From Actinomycetales bacterium Ga0077552 (GTDB lineage: Bacteria > Actinomycetota > Actinomycetes > Actinomycetales > Microbacteriaceae), in assembly GCA_001464255.1 (NCBI GenBank), contig LNFD01000369.1, positions 1 through 8,608 on the forward strand: a stretch of 8,608 nt of DNA, in the 5' to 3' direction. The notes beneath the pieces are model-generated. The model made no database searches and was not told where the DNA came from. It saw only the letters and a list, made by a program, of their open reading frames with translations. A program made the position numbers and the translations under genes. Position 1 is the first letter of the stretch. Each line of letters opens with the position of its first letter. Positions 1 through 5,844 of the stretch are shown here, piece after piece.

Positions 1-393
1 GTCGCCGTCTTCCTCGCCAGCTTCGTGCCCTTCGTCGGGGCGATCGTCACCGGCTCGCTCGCCGTGATCATCGCCCTCATCTACAACGGGCCGTTCATCG
101 CCCTGCTCATGCTCGCGGGTGTTCTGCTCGTGCAGCAGATCGAGGGCAATGTGCTGCAGCCGCTCGTCATGGGCCCTGCGGTGCGCGTGCATCCTGTGGC
201 CGTCGTCTTCGCCGTCGCGGCCGGCGGTCTCATCGCGGGGATTCCCGGCACCCTCTTCGCGGTGCCGATCGTGGCCTTCCTCAACGTGGTCGTGCGCTAC
301 ATCGCCAGCGGTCGATGGCGCGAGGTGCCGAACCCCACGCTCACCGACATCCTGCCCGGCACGCCGACCCCCGCACCCCTGGAGCGCTCATGA
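1..393 (+). CDS. AI-2E family transporter, C-terminal part (5' end outside window)
   Basis: The reading frame is open from the first base, so the gene begins upstream and only the last 130 codons are seen. Three or more hydrophobic stretches are visible (about residues 5-28, 31-46 and 66-100 of the visible part). They are joined by a segment with QQIEGNVLQPLVMG (45-58), then VRVHP (61-65) and GIPGTLFAVP (80-89). This pattern of a family-typical Q-P-L loop, a conserved HP and a G-x-x-G-x-x-x-A-x-P helix is the C-terminal end of PF01594 (AI-2E/PerM/YdiK-like) membrane proteins. Members are polytopic inner-membrane proteins, with proposed roles in export of small molecules or ion antiport; the substrate cannot be told here. 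The tail after residue 103 is hydrophilic and proline-rich. The stop codon overlaps the ilvA start (ATGA, 4 bp), which implies cotranscription and probably translational coupling. The GTG at 25 is an internal valine, not a start. Confidence 0.85.
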   Translation, partial: VAVFLASFVPFVGAIVTGSLAVIIALIYNGPFIALLMLAGVLLVQQIEGNVLQPLVMGPAVRVHPVAVVFAVAAGGLIAGIPGTLFAVPIVAFLNVVVRYIASGRWREVPNPTLTDILPGTPTPAPLERS

Positions 394-1634
394 CCGCCGC
401 ACCCCTCACGATCGCCGGCCCCAGCCTCGCCGAGGTCGAGGCCGCGCGCCTGGTCGTCAGCCGCGTGGCCGAGGTCACGCCCATGGAGACCTCGCGGTAC
501 CTCAGCGACGTGCTCGGCGCGCCCGTGCACCTCAAGTGCGAGAACCTGCAGCGCACGGGCTCGTACAAGATCCGCGGCGCGTACAACCGCATCTCGCGCT
601 TGAGCGACGAGGAGAAGGCGCGCGGCGTCGTCGCCGCGAGCGCCGGCAACCACGCGCAGGGCGTCGCCTTCGCGGCGCGCGAGCTCGGCATCCAGGCCAC
701 GATCTTCATGCCCATCGGCGTCGCGCTGCCCAAACTGCAGGCCACGCGCCACTACGGCGCCGAGGTCGTGCTGCGCGGCCACACCGTGAGCGAGCCGCTC
801 AAGGCCGCTCAGGAGTTCGCCGAGCGCACGGGCGCCGTGTACATCCCGCCCTTCGACCACGCCGACGTCGTGGCGGGGCAGGGCACGCTGGGTCTCGAGC
901 TGCTCGAGCAGGTGCCCGAGCTCGAGACCGTGGTCGTTCCGATCGGCGGCGGGGGGCTCATCTCGGGCGTGGCGAGCGTGCTCAAGCGGCGCGCGGCCGA
1001 GCTCGGGCGCAGCATCCGCGTCATCGGGGTGCAGGCGGCCAATGCGGCCGCGTACCCCGTCTCGCTCGCGGCCGGGGCCGTCACCGAGATCACCATCTCG
1101 CCCACGATCGCCGACGGCATCGCCGTCGCCAAGCCCGGCAAGCTCAACTTCGAGATCGTGCGGGATGCCGTGGACGAGGTCGTCACGGTCGACGACGACG
1201 ACATCGCGCGCGCGATGCTCGTGCTGCTCGAGCGCGCCAAGATGGTGGTCGAGCCGGCAGGCGCCGTCGGGGTCGCGGCGATCATGACCGGCAAGATCAC
1301 GGCGAGCGGGCCGACCGTCGTCGTGCTCTCGGGCGGCAACATCGACCCGCTCATCATGGAGCGCGTCATCGCCCACGGCCTCGCCGCCTCCGAGCGGTAC
1401 CTCAAGCTGCGCATCCCGCTGCCCGACCGGCCCGGCCAGCTCGCGCGCACGAGCGAGATCATCGCCGACCAGAACGCCAACGTCGTCGAGGTGCTGCACA
1501 CGCGTCACGGCTCGGGGCTCGCGATCAGCCAGGTCGAGCTCGAGCTGCACATCGAGACGCGCGGGCCCGAGCACGCCGAGCAGGTCATCGGTGCGTTGCG
1601 CGAGGCAGGATATGACCCGCGGACGACGTTGTAG
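390..1634 (+). CDS. ilvA: Threonine ammonia-lyase with C-terminal ACT domain
   Basis: A 414-residue PLP enzyme of fold type II that deaminates L-threonine to 2-oxobutanoate and ammonia, the entry step to isoleucine. The PLP lysine is K60 in GSYKIRGAYNR (57-67). SAGNHAQG (84-91) binds the substrate carboxylate, the glycine loop GGGGL (186-190) holds the PLP phosphate, and SGGN (314-317) lies near the pyridine ring. Residues from about 337 (LKLRIPLPDRPGQLAR) to the end form one ACT domain. This is the roughly 400-residue single-ACT form common in Actinobacteria and Firmicutes, shorter than the roughly 510-residue E. coli IlvA. The start at 390 is chosen because GGAG (381-384) lies 5 nt upstream and the ATG overlaps the upstream stop; the frame stays open further upstream, but that lies inside the transporter gene. 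Feedback control by isoleucine or valine through the ACT domain is plausible but unproven. A catabolic (TdcB-like) role is less likely but cannot be excluded. Its 3' end is repeated 55 bp downstream. Confidence 0.93.
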   Translation: MTAAPLTIAGPSLAEVEAARLVVSRVAEVTPMETSRYLSDVLGAPVHLKCENLQRTGSYKIRGAYNRISRLSDEEKARGVVAASAGNHAQGVAFAARELGIQATIFMPIGVALPKLQATRHYGAEVVLRGHTVSEPLKAAQEFAERTGAVYIPPFDHADVVAGQGTLGLELLEQVPELETVVVPIGGGGLISGVASVLKRRAAELGRSIRVIGVQAANAAAYPVSLAAGAVTEITISPTIADGIAVAKPGKLNFEIVRDAVDEVVTVDDDDIARAMLVLLERAKMVVEPAGAVGVAAIMTGKITASGPTVVVLSGGNIDPLIMERVIAHGLAASERYLKLRIPLPDRPGQLARTSEIIADQNANVVEVLHTRHGSGLAISQVELELHIETRGPEHAEQVIGALREAGYDPRTTL

Positions 1635-1635
1635 C
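1608..1635 (+). repeat. Direct repeat copy 1: the 3' end of ilvA
   Basis: Codons gga-tat-gac-ccg-cgg-acg then acg-ttg-tag encode GYDPRTTL and the stop of ilvA, plus one further base. The 28 bases match 1663-1690 at 25 positions. Confidence 0.9.
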
Positions 1636-1642
1636 GTTCGCG

Positions 1643-1662
1643 CGCGCCGCTGACGCGGCGCG
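1643..1662. terminator. Hairpin between convergent ilvA and greA
   Basis: CGCGCCGC, a TGAC loop, then GCGGCGCG form a perfect 8-bp all-G/C stem between two converging genes. No T-run follows on either strand, so it would act as a U-tract-less or Rho-assisted bidirectional terminator. It sits exactly between the two ilvA-end repeats. Confidence 0.5.
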
Positions 1663-1690
1663 GGATACGACCCGCGGACGACGCTCTAGC
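1663..1690 (+). repeat. Direct repeat copy 2: displaced ilvA 3' end, no longer part of a gene
   Basis: This stretch repeats 1608-1635 at a distance of 55 bp, with 25 of 28 bases identical. Read in the phase of the ilvA tail it again encodes GYDPRTTL followed by TAG. The three differences (tat/tac, and two in ttg/ctc) are all synonymous. Weaker similarity extends upstream to 1654 (31 of 37 bases overall), where the codon alignment R-E-A becomes R-G-A. The next codon further upstream is TGA, so no longer frame survives. The end overlaps the stop codon of greA on the other strand. The synonymous pattern suggests that this is the end of another ilvA allele left after recombination, rather than a recent simple duplication; that is inference. 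Confidence 0.85.
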
Positions 1691-2183
1691 CGGTGTAGGT
1701 GCTCACGTCGACGATCGTCACAGCGATCTCCTTGCCGTTGGGCGCGGTGTAGCTGACGGTGTCGCCGATGGATGCGCCGAGGATCGCCTGGCCGAGCGGG
1801 CTCGCCTCGCTGTAGACGTCGATGTCGCTCTCGTCGCCGACGATCTCGCGGTTGCCGAGCAGGAAGCGCTCCTCATCGCCGAGGATCGTGGCGGTCACGA
1901 CGGTGCCCGGCTCGACCACGCCGTGCGCCGTGGGCGGCACGCCGACGACGGCCGTGCGCAGCAGCTCGGTGAGGGTGCGGATGCGCGCCTCGATCTTGCC
2001 CTGCTCGTCCTTCGCGGCGTGGTAGCCGCCGTTCTCCTTGAGGTCGCCCTCATCGCGCGCCGCCTCGATGCGCTTCGCGATCTCGGCGCGGCCCGTCGTC
2101 GAGAGGTGCTCGAGCTCGGCCGAGAGGCGATCGTGCGCCTCCTGCGTGAGCCACTGCGTGGTCGTGCCCGCGGTGTCGTTCAT
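1686..2183 (-). CDS. greA: Transcription elongation factor GreA
   Basis: A 165-residue protein, slightly longer than E. coli GreA (158). GreA enters the RNA polymerase secondary channel and stimulates cleavage of backtracked transcripts. Residues about 12-80 are the antiparallel coiled coil. Its tip carries DEGDLKENGGYHAAKDEQ (44-61), with D47 and E50 at the positions of the catalytic acids D41 and E44 of E. coli GreA. Residues about 86-165 form the FKBP-like C-terminal domain, including SPLGQAILG (128-136). GreA, rather than GreB or an Rnk/TraR-like relative, fits the length and tip sequence. The ATG is supported by a strong AGGAGGGG (complement of 2190-2197) about 6 nt upstream. It lies downstream of the DUF4307 gene on the same strand, but a 26-bp palindrome in the 66-bp gap may separate or modulate the two. 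The gene pair greA-DUF4307 is conserved in Actinobacteria. Confidence 0.95.
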   Translation of the reverse strand: MNDTAGTTTQWLTQEAHDRLSAELEHLSTTGRAEIAKRIEAARDEGDLKENGGYHAAKDEQGKIEARIRTLTELLRTAVVGVPPTAHGVVEPGTVVTATILGDEERFLLGNREIVGDESDIDVYSEASPLGQAILGASIGDTVSYTAPNGKEIAVTIVDVSTYTG

Positions 2184-2204
2184 GGCAATCCCCTCCTGAC
2201 GCAG

Positions 2205-2230
2205 CAGAACCGGCCCGCGGGCCGGTTCTG
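2205..2230. terminator. 26-bp perfect palindrome in the greA leader, possible terminator/attenuator
   Basis: CAGAACCGGCCCG (2205-2217) is followed directly by its exact reverse complement (2218-2230). As RNA this folds into a stem of about 11 bp with a CGCG turn. A short T-rich stretch, TTTCT (2231-2235), follows on the plus strand, where no upstream gene reads in. On the minus strand, which carries DUF4307 and greA, the stem is followed by CTGCTGCG, so there is no U-tract. It ends 7 bases before the greA ribosome binding site. It could reduce readthrough from the DUF4307 gene into greA, work as an RNA leader structure, or be a protein-binding palindrome. Confidence 0.55.
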
Positions 2231-2249
2231 TTTCTCGATTCCGGCGATG

Positions 2250-2654
2250 CTACGGGAGCCAGCACCGGTAGGGCAAACCCGTGACGGGCCGCTCGGCGGT
2301 GCGCAGCGATTCGACGAGCACGCGCGTGCGCTCGGTCGAGGGCGGCAGGTCGACGACCTTCCAGCCCACGATGCCGAAGCTCTCGTTGAGGGCCTGAACG
2401 GCGCACGACACGGCCGTGCCCGGCTCGACGGAGACCTCCCAGCGCACGTCGATCGAGCGGTCGGTGACGTTCGCGTAGCCGAGCTCGCGCGTCTCCAGCT
2501 CGGCGTTCGTGCCCGAGAGTCCGCCCCACACGACCCAGGCCGTGAAGACGACGGCGAACACGACACCCGCGACGATCATGGCGGTGCGCGTGCGACGCTC
2601 GGCGCCCGCGGTGCGACCGTAGCGCTCGTCGAGTCGCTGCTGCGGGCTGCTCAC
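2250..2654 (-). CDS. DUF4307 domain-containing membrane protein
   Basis: A 134-residue protein with a hydrophilic, arginine-rich N-terminus containing LDERYGR (8-14), one membrane segment at about 25-46, and an extracytoplasmic domain of about 85 residues. N-in/C-out topology is expected because the basic residues precede the helix. Two cysteines, C84 (AVSCAV) and C131 (YRCWL), are the only ones and could form a disulfide outside the cell. The RYGR start, single helix and paired cysteines match my recollection of DUF4307 (PF14155), an actinobacterial family of unknown function represented by Rv1081c next to greA and mca. The start is GTG, preceded by GGGAGGA with about 9 nt spacing. It is probably cotranscribed at least partly with greA. 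In many relatives the next gene, divergent, is mca (mycothiol S-conjugate amidase), but that gene is not present here. Confidence 0.8.
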   Translation of the reverse strand: MSSPQQRLDERYGRTAGAERRTRTAMIVAGVVFAVVFTAWVVWGGLSGTNAELETRELGYANVTDRSIDVRWEVSVEPGTAVSCAVQALNESFGIVGWKVVDLPPSTERTRVLVESLRTAERPVTGLPYRCWLP

Positions 2655-2710
2655 GGCGGCCGGTCCTCCCTCGTGCGGCGCGGCCCGGTGGGCCGCTCAG
2701 GTGCGATCGC

Positions 2711-2755
2711 TACCCTGGTGATCAGCGTAGAGCGCCGAGGTGAGGGTTCTCTCAA
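2711..2755. promoter_or_regulatory. Divergent promoter region between DUF4307 gene and small membrane-protein gene (weak candidates)
   Basis: The 136-bp gap 2655-2790 separates two divergent genes and must hold a start signal for each. On the plus strand, TACCCT (2711-2716) fits the actinobacterial -10 pattern TANNNT, with no recognisable -35. On the minus strand, TTGAGA (complement of 2750-2755) and TACGCT (complement of 2724-2729) resemble -35 and -10 boxes, but the 20-bp spacer is longer than the usual 16-18. Nothing else was recognised in the gap. Confidence 0.25.
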
Positions 2756-2790
2756 CCGGCCCGACCGTCCGACCGCTTCTGGAGCATCCC

Positions 2791-3087
2791 GTGATCTGGT
2801 ACCCCCTCGCAGCCGTGCTGCTTCCGACGGGCATCGGCCCGAACCCGATCGACGACCCCGGCACGCCGCCCGACTTCGACCCCAACACGGTCACGCCGGG
2901 GGTCGCCGGATTCGTCGCGATCGCGCTCGTGGCGATCGCCGTCATCTTCCTGCTCGTCGACATGACCCGCCGCATCCGACGAGTGCGTTACCGCGGCGAG
3001 GTGCGCGAGCGGCTCGAGGCCGAGCAGGCGATGATCGCCGAGGGCGGGCCCGCCGAGCCCGAGCCCGAGCAGCCCGCCGAGCGCTAG
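2791..3087 (+). CDS. Small single-pass membrane protein of unknown function
   Basis: This 98-residue protein is not assigned to a named family. It has a hydrophobic N-terminus (residues 1-14), a proline- and aspartate-rich linker (17-36), a clear membrane helix at about 37-57 (GVAGFVAIALVAIAVIFLL), a strongly basic juxtamembrane stretch RRIRRVRYR (60-68), and a charged tail rich in Glu and Pro. The basic stretch after the helix predicts a cytoplasmic C-terminus. Whether the N-terminal hydrophobic part is a cleaved signal, a second helix or a peripheral segment is unclear. GTG at 2791 is chosen because GGAG (2781-2784) lies 6 nt upstream; an in-frame GTG at 2740 has no such site and would add 17 residues of non-hydrophobic sequence. 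Position and strand match Rv1083, a short membrane protein next to mca in mycobacteria. Homology is inferred from position and general layout only. It ends 6 bp from the converging hemolysin III gene. Confidence 0.75.
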   Translation: MIWYPLAAVLLPTGIGPNPIDDPGTPPDFDPNTVTPGVAGFVAIALVAIAVIFLLVDMTRRIRRVRYRGEVRERLEAEQAMIAEGGPAEPEPEQPAER

Positions 3088-3093
3088 GCGGCG

Positions 3094-3837
3094 CTACCCG
3101 CCGAAGGGCGGGTCGAGGGCGACGAGCAGCACGCCCGTCCAGTGGCAGAGGAACGCCACGACCGTGAGCGTGTGGAAGATCTCGTGGAAGCCGAACACGC
3201 CCGGCACGGGGTTGGGCTTCTTGATGCCGTAGACGATGGCGCCGGCCGTGTAGGCCAGCCCGCCGACGATGACGAGCACCATCATGGCCGCGTTGGCGGT
3301 GAAGAGGTCGACGATGTAGAGCACGGCCGCCCAGCCCAGCATCACGTAGAGCGGCACGTAGGCCCAGCGCGGGGCGTTGATCCAGAACACCCGGAAGCCG
3401 ATGCCCAGCAGGGCGCCGCTCCACACGAGCACGAGCAGCAGGTACCCCTTCTCGGGCGGCAGCGCCATGATCGACAGCGGCGTGTAGGTGCCCGCGATGA
3501 GCAGGAAGATATTGGCGTGGTCGAAGCGCTTGAGCAGCACGCGCGTGCGGTCGCTCCAGGTGAAGCGGTGATAGGTCGCCGAGATGCCGAACAGCAGCAG
3601 CGACGAGAGCACGAAGACCCCACTCGACCACTTCGCCGCGGCCCCGTCGGCGACGATGATGAGCACGACGCCAAGCACGATCGCGAGCGGGAAGGTGGCG
3701 GCGTGGATGAGCCCCCGCCAGGTCGGCTTCTGCTCGAGCGCGGCGTACTCGATCGACTCCTCGAGCAGCGGCACGTTGGGCAGGTCGGTACCGGGTTCGT
3801 CGTCGATCGGCCGCTCGGCGGAGGAGGGGGAGGTCAT
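3094..3837 (-). CDS. trhA: Hemolysin III family (TrhA/PAQR-type) membrane protein
   Basis: A 247-residue protein with about 40 hydrophilic N-terminal residues followed by seven hydrophobic segments, the layout of the hemolysin III/PAQR superfamily (PF03006). Diagnostic motifs are visible: ISATYH (85-90, H90), FDHANIFLLIAGTYTP (105-120, with D106 and H107), and HEIFH (218-222) near the end, whose H218 and H222 together with H90 match the metal site seen in PAQR receptors. The bacterial members named TrhA influence membrane-lipid homeostasis; the 'hemolysin' name is historical and does not imply a toxin. ATG at 3835-3837 is chosen because TATCAT lies exactly 6 nt upstream, the arrangement of a leaderless transcript, and no Shine-Dalgarno sequence is visible. 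An in-frame ATG at 3859-3861 and an upstream open frame to 3894 are less likely. It matches Rv1085c in position and strand, and diverges from the prenyltransferase gene, as in mycobacteria. Confidence 0.9.
   Translation of the reverse strand: MTSPSSAERPIDDEPGTDLPNVPLLEESIEYAALEQKPTWRGLIHAATFPLAIVLGVVLIIVADGAAAKWSSGVFVLSSLLLFGISATYHRFTWSDRTRVLLKRFDHANIFLLIAGTYTPLSIMALPPEKGYLLLVLVWSGALLGIGFRVFWINAPRWAYVPLYVMLGWAAVLYIVDLFTANAAMMVLVIVGGLAYTAGAIVYGIKKPNPVPGVFGFHEIFHTLTVVAFLCHWTGVLLVALDPPFGG
3096..3113. terminator. Hairpin at the convergent ends of the small membrane-protein and hemolysin III genes
   Basis: ACCCGCC, GAAG loop, GGCGGGT give a perfect 7-bp stem. It begins 8 bases after the stop codon of the upstream plus-strand gene and lies inside the last codons of the hemolysin III gene (PPFGG and the last base of its stop codon). 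No T-run follows. It may stop transcription from both sides in this 6-bp intergenic space. Confidence 0.4.
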
Positions 3838-3843
3838 GCCGCG

Positions 3844-3849
3844 ATGATA
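3844..3849 (-). promoter_or_regulatory. Candidate -10 box for a leaderless hemolysin III transcript
   Basis: On the minus strand TATCAT is followed by six bases (CGCGGC) and then the ATG at 3837. TANNNT placed 6-7 nt before the start codon is the layout of leaderless actinobacterial genes, where transcription begins at the first base of the start codon. No convincing -35 is seen. Confidence 0.5.
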
Positions 3850-3887
3850 CGGGAGCCCCATCGATCGAGCCCGCCTCTTGGATGCCC

Positions 3888-3916
3888 GGCACAACGTCGG
3901 CCGGGTGGACTACCGT
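3888..3916 (+). promoter_or_regulatory. Candidate promoter for a leaderless prenyltransferase transcript
   Basis: GGCACA (3888-3893, three of six matches to TTGACA) and TACCGT (3911-3916, TANNNT) are 17 bp apart. Six bases (AGCCCT) separate the -10 box from GTG at 3923. The spacing equals that of the divergent hemolysin III promoter candidate, and neither gene has a visible ribosome binding site. Confidence 0.5.
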
Positions 3917-3922
3917 AGCCCT

Positions 3923-4708
3923 GTGCGATCGTCGAGAACTCCCCGGGGTCGCGGCCTGCTCTACCAGCTCTACATGCGCCGCCTTCGTCGGCAGCTGGCC
4001 GACGCGACCCACCCGCGCCACGTCGCCATGATCCTCGATGGCAACCGTCGCTGGGCGCGCCTTCGTGTCGGCGGAACGACCGCCCACGGCCACCGCGCCG
4101 GGGCCGAGAAGATCGTCGAGTTCCTGCGCTGGTGCGACGAGGCCGGCATCGGCGTCGTGACCCTCTACCTGCTCTCGACCGACAACCTCACGGGGCGCGA
4201 GACCGACGAGCTGCGCGAGCTCATCGGCATCATCGGCGCCCTCGCCGGCGACCTGTCGTCGATCGACGACTGGCGGGTGCAGCACGTCGGCAGCCGCGAT
4301 GGCCTGCCCGAGCAACTGCTCGCCGAGCTCGACGCCGCCGAGGGGCGCGGTGCCGGCAAGTCGGGCCTGCACATCAACCTCGCCGTGGGCTACGGCGGTC
4401 GCCGTGAGATCGCCGATGCGGTGCGCGCGATCGTGCACCACCACGCGGAGAGCGGGGGAACGCTCGACGAGCTCGCCGAGCTCGTCACCCCCGAGAAGAT
4501 CGCCGAGCATCTGTACACCGGCGGCCAGCCCGACCCCGACCTCGTCATCCGCACCTCGGGCGAGCAAAGGCTGAGCGACTTCATGCTGTGGCAGAGCGCG
4601 CACAGCGAGTTCTACTTCGTCGAGGCTCTCGGCCCCGACCTGCGCGAGGTCGACTTTCTGCGCGCGCTGCGCGACTTCTCGCGGCGCCAGCGGCGGTTCG
4701 GGCAGTAG
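3923..4708 (+). CDS. uppS: Cis-prenyltransferase (Z-isoprenyl diphosphate synthase), Rv1086-like
   Basis: A 261-residue cytosolic or membrane-associated enzyme that condenses isopentenyl diphosphate onto an allylic diphosphate to give a Z-polyprenyl diphosphate. Family motifs appear in order: HVAMILDGNRRWAR (33-46, with catalytic D39), a GHRAGAEK segment (56-63), YLLSTDNL (82-89), NLAVGYGGRREI (152-163), DLVIRTSGEQRLSDF (206-220) with the pyrophosphate-binding arginines, and SEFYF (228-232). The N-terminal LLYQLYMRRLR and the LLSTDNL motif resemble my recollection of M. tuberculosis Rv1086, the short-chain enzyme making Z,E-farnesyl diphosphate, more than E. coli UppS, which has FSSENW here. 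Product length therefore cannot be assumed to be C55. GTG at 3923 is chosen for its leaderless promoter spacing. The frame is open back to 3878, but the extra residues lie in the promoter region. The next gene starts 2 nt after the stop. Confidence 0.92.
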   Translation: MRSSRTPRGRGLLYQLYMRRLRRQLADATHPRHVAMILDGNRRWARLRVGGTTAHGHRAGAEKIVEFLRWCDEAGIGVVTLYLLSTDNLTGRETDELRELIGIIGALAGDLSSIDDWRVQHVGSRDGLPEQLLAELDAAEGRGAGKSGLHINLAVGYGGRREIADAVRAIVHHHAESGGTLDELAELVTPEKIAEHLYTGGQPDPDLVIRTSGEQRLSDFMLWQSAHSEFYFVEALGPDLREVDFLRALRDFSRRQRRFGQ

Positions 4709-4710
4709 CC

Positions 4711-5832
4711 ATGTCGACGCTCGACGCCTTCGTCGCCGGCTTCTCGGAGGAGCCCGGCTACCTCAACCACCCGCGCCTCTCTCCGATCGGCGAGCACGCG
4801 TTGGCGGAGGAGCGCGCGATGGCCGACGTGCTCTCGCACGCGCGCTTCGGCGCCTTCGCGACGCTCGACGATCAAGACGAGCGCGTGCGCACCTCGGTCG
4901 CCGCGCTCGTGCGCATGCGCCCCGACCAGGTGGTGTTCCAGCCCTCCACGAGCCAGGCGCTCATGCACGTCATGTTCGGCCTGACCGGGGGCGTCGCGGC
5001 ATCATCGGGCGAGTTCCCGGCCGTCGGGTACGCCATGGCGCGGGCCGCCCAGGCGCTCGGTGTGCTCGTGCCGCACACCATCACTCCCGAGCACGAGCGC
5101 GTGACCCCCGGCGTCGTGCGCGACCAGCTGGCCTCGTCGGTCGTCGCCGTCGTCGTCAGCCTCGTCGACTACCGCACGGGTCACCTCGTCGACCTCGAGG
5201 GCATCCGACAGGTCATCGGCGACCGCCTCCTCATCGTCGACGCCATCCAGGGGGCGGGCATCGTGGATGCTCCGTGGGAGGTCGCCGACGTCATCGCCTC
5301 GGGCGGCCAGAAGTGGTTGCGCGCGGGGCAGGGCACCGGGTTCCTCGCCCTGAGCGACCGTGCCCGGGAGCAGCTCACGCCCGTCTGGTCGGGCTGGCTC
5401 GCGCACGGCAGCCCCGAGCTGCTGCACGACATCGTCGAGCCGGCGGCCGACGCCTCGGCGTTCCGGGTGGGCTATGCCGACGCGTTCGCGCAGGCCCGCC
5501 TGGCCGGGGCGGTCGACGCGGTCATGGCCGCCGGTGTGCCGAGCATCCGAGAGGCGATCGACGAGCGCACGGCGCGCCTCATCGAGATCGCCGACGACGC
5601 GGGTGTCGAGGTCGTCTCGCCGCGCGAGCCGGCCGAGCGCGCGGGCATCGTCGTGCTCGAACCCCACCCCGAGTTCGTCGGGGCGCTCGCAGCGGCGCTG
5701 CACAACCACGGCGTCTCGGTGACGGTGCGCGCGGGCCGCGTGCGCCTCGGCGCGCACGTGTCGACGGGCGACGAGACCTTCGACCAGTTCCGGGCGTCCC
5801 TGGCCGAGTTCTCGACGATGACCGGGGTCTGA
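4711..5832 (+). CDS. Class V aminotransferase-fold PLP enzyme, not a cysteine desulfurase
   Basis: A 373-residue PLP enzyme of fold type I. VDAIQGAG (176-183) supplies D177, which contacts the pyridine nitrogen, and Q180. SGGQKWLRAGQGTGFLAL (197-214) carries the PLP lysine K201. PSTSQAL (78-84) is the phosphate-binding turn. The C-terminal VRLGAHVSTGDETFDQF region (344-360) corresponds to the R-x-x-H-x-Y-N-T-type end of the kynureninase/isopenicillin N epimerase-like branch. The protein has no cysteine at all, so it cannot be a NifS/IscS/SufS desulfurase, which needs a catalytic Cys near the C-terminus. Substrate and reaction (transamination, lyase or racemase) are unknown. The ATG is 2 nt after the prenyltransferase stop, without a strong ribosome binding site, implying cotranscription and translational coupling. 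An in-frame start at 4588 would lie inside uppS and is rejected. No counterpart is recalled in the matching mycobacterial region. Confidence 0.85.
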   Translation: MSTLDAFVAGFSEEPGYLNHPRLSPIGEHALAEERAMADVLSHARFGAFATLDDQDERVRTSVAALVRMRPDQVVFQPSTSQALMHVMFGLTGGVAASSGEFPAVGYAMARAAQALGVLVPHTITPEHERVTPGVVRDQLASSVVAVVVSLVDYRTGHLVDLEGIRQVIGDRLLIVDAIQGAGIVDAPWEVADVIASGGQKWLRAGQGTGFLALSDRAREQLTPVWSGWLAHGSPELLHDIVEPAADASAFRVGYADAFAQARLAGAVDAVMAAGVPSIREAIDERTARLIEIADDAGVEVVSPREPAERAGIVVLEPHPEFVGALAAALHNHGVSVTVRAGRVRLGAHVSTGDETFDQFRASLAEFSTMTGV

Positions 5833-5844
5833 CGCGCCGAGCAG

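Noticed and set aside
315..389. Earlier in-frame start for ilvA at 315
   Set aside because: It would lie wholly inside the transporter gene and add 25 residues that are not family-like; the ATG at 390 has a good ribosome binding site.
119..1615. 498-codon open frame on the plus strand overlapping the transporter and ilvA
   Set aside because: Arginine-, alanine- and proline-dominated low-complexity translation in the shifted frame of ilvA; a GC-rich shadow with no motif.
2942..4603. 553-codon open frame on the minus strand across the hemolysin III and uppS genes
   Set aside because: Shadow of two genes with clear family motifs in other frames; its translation shows no recognisable domain.
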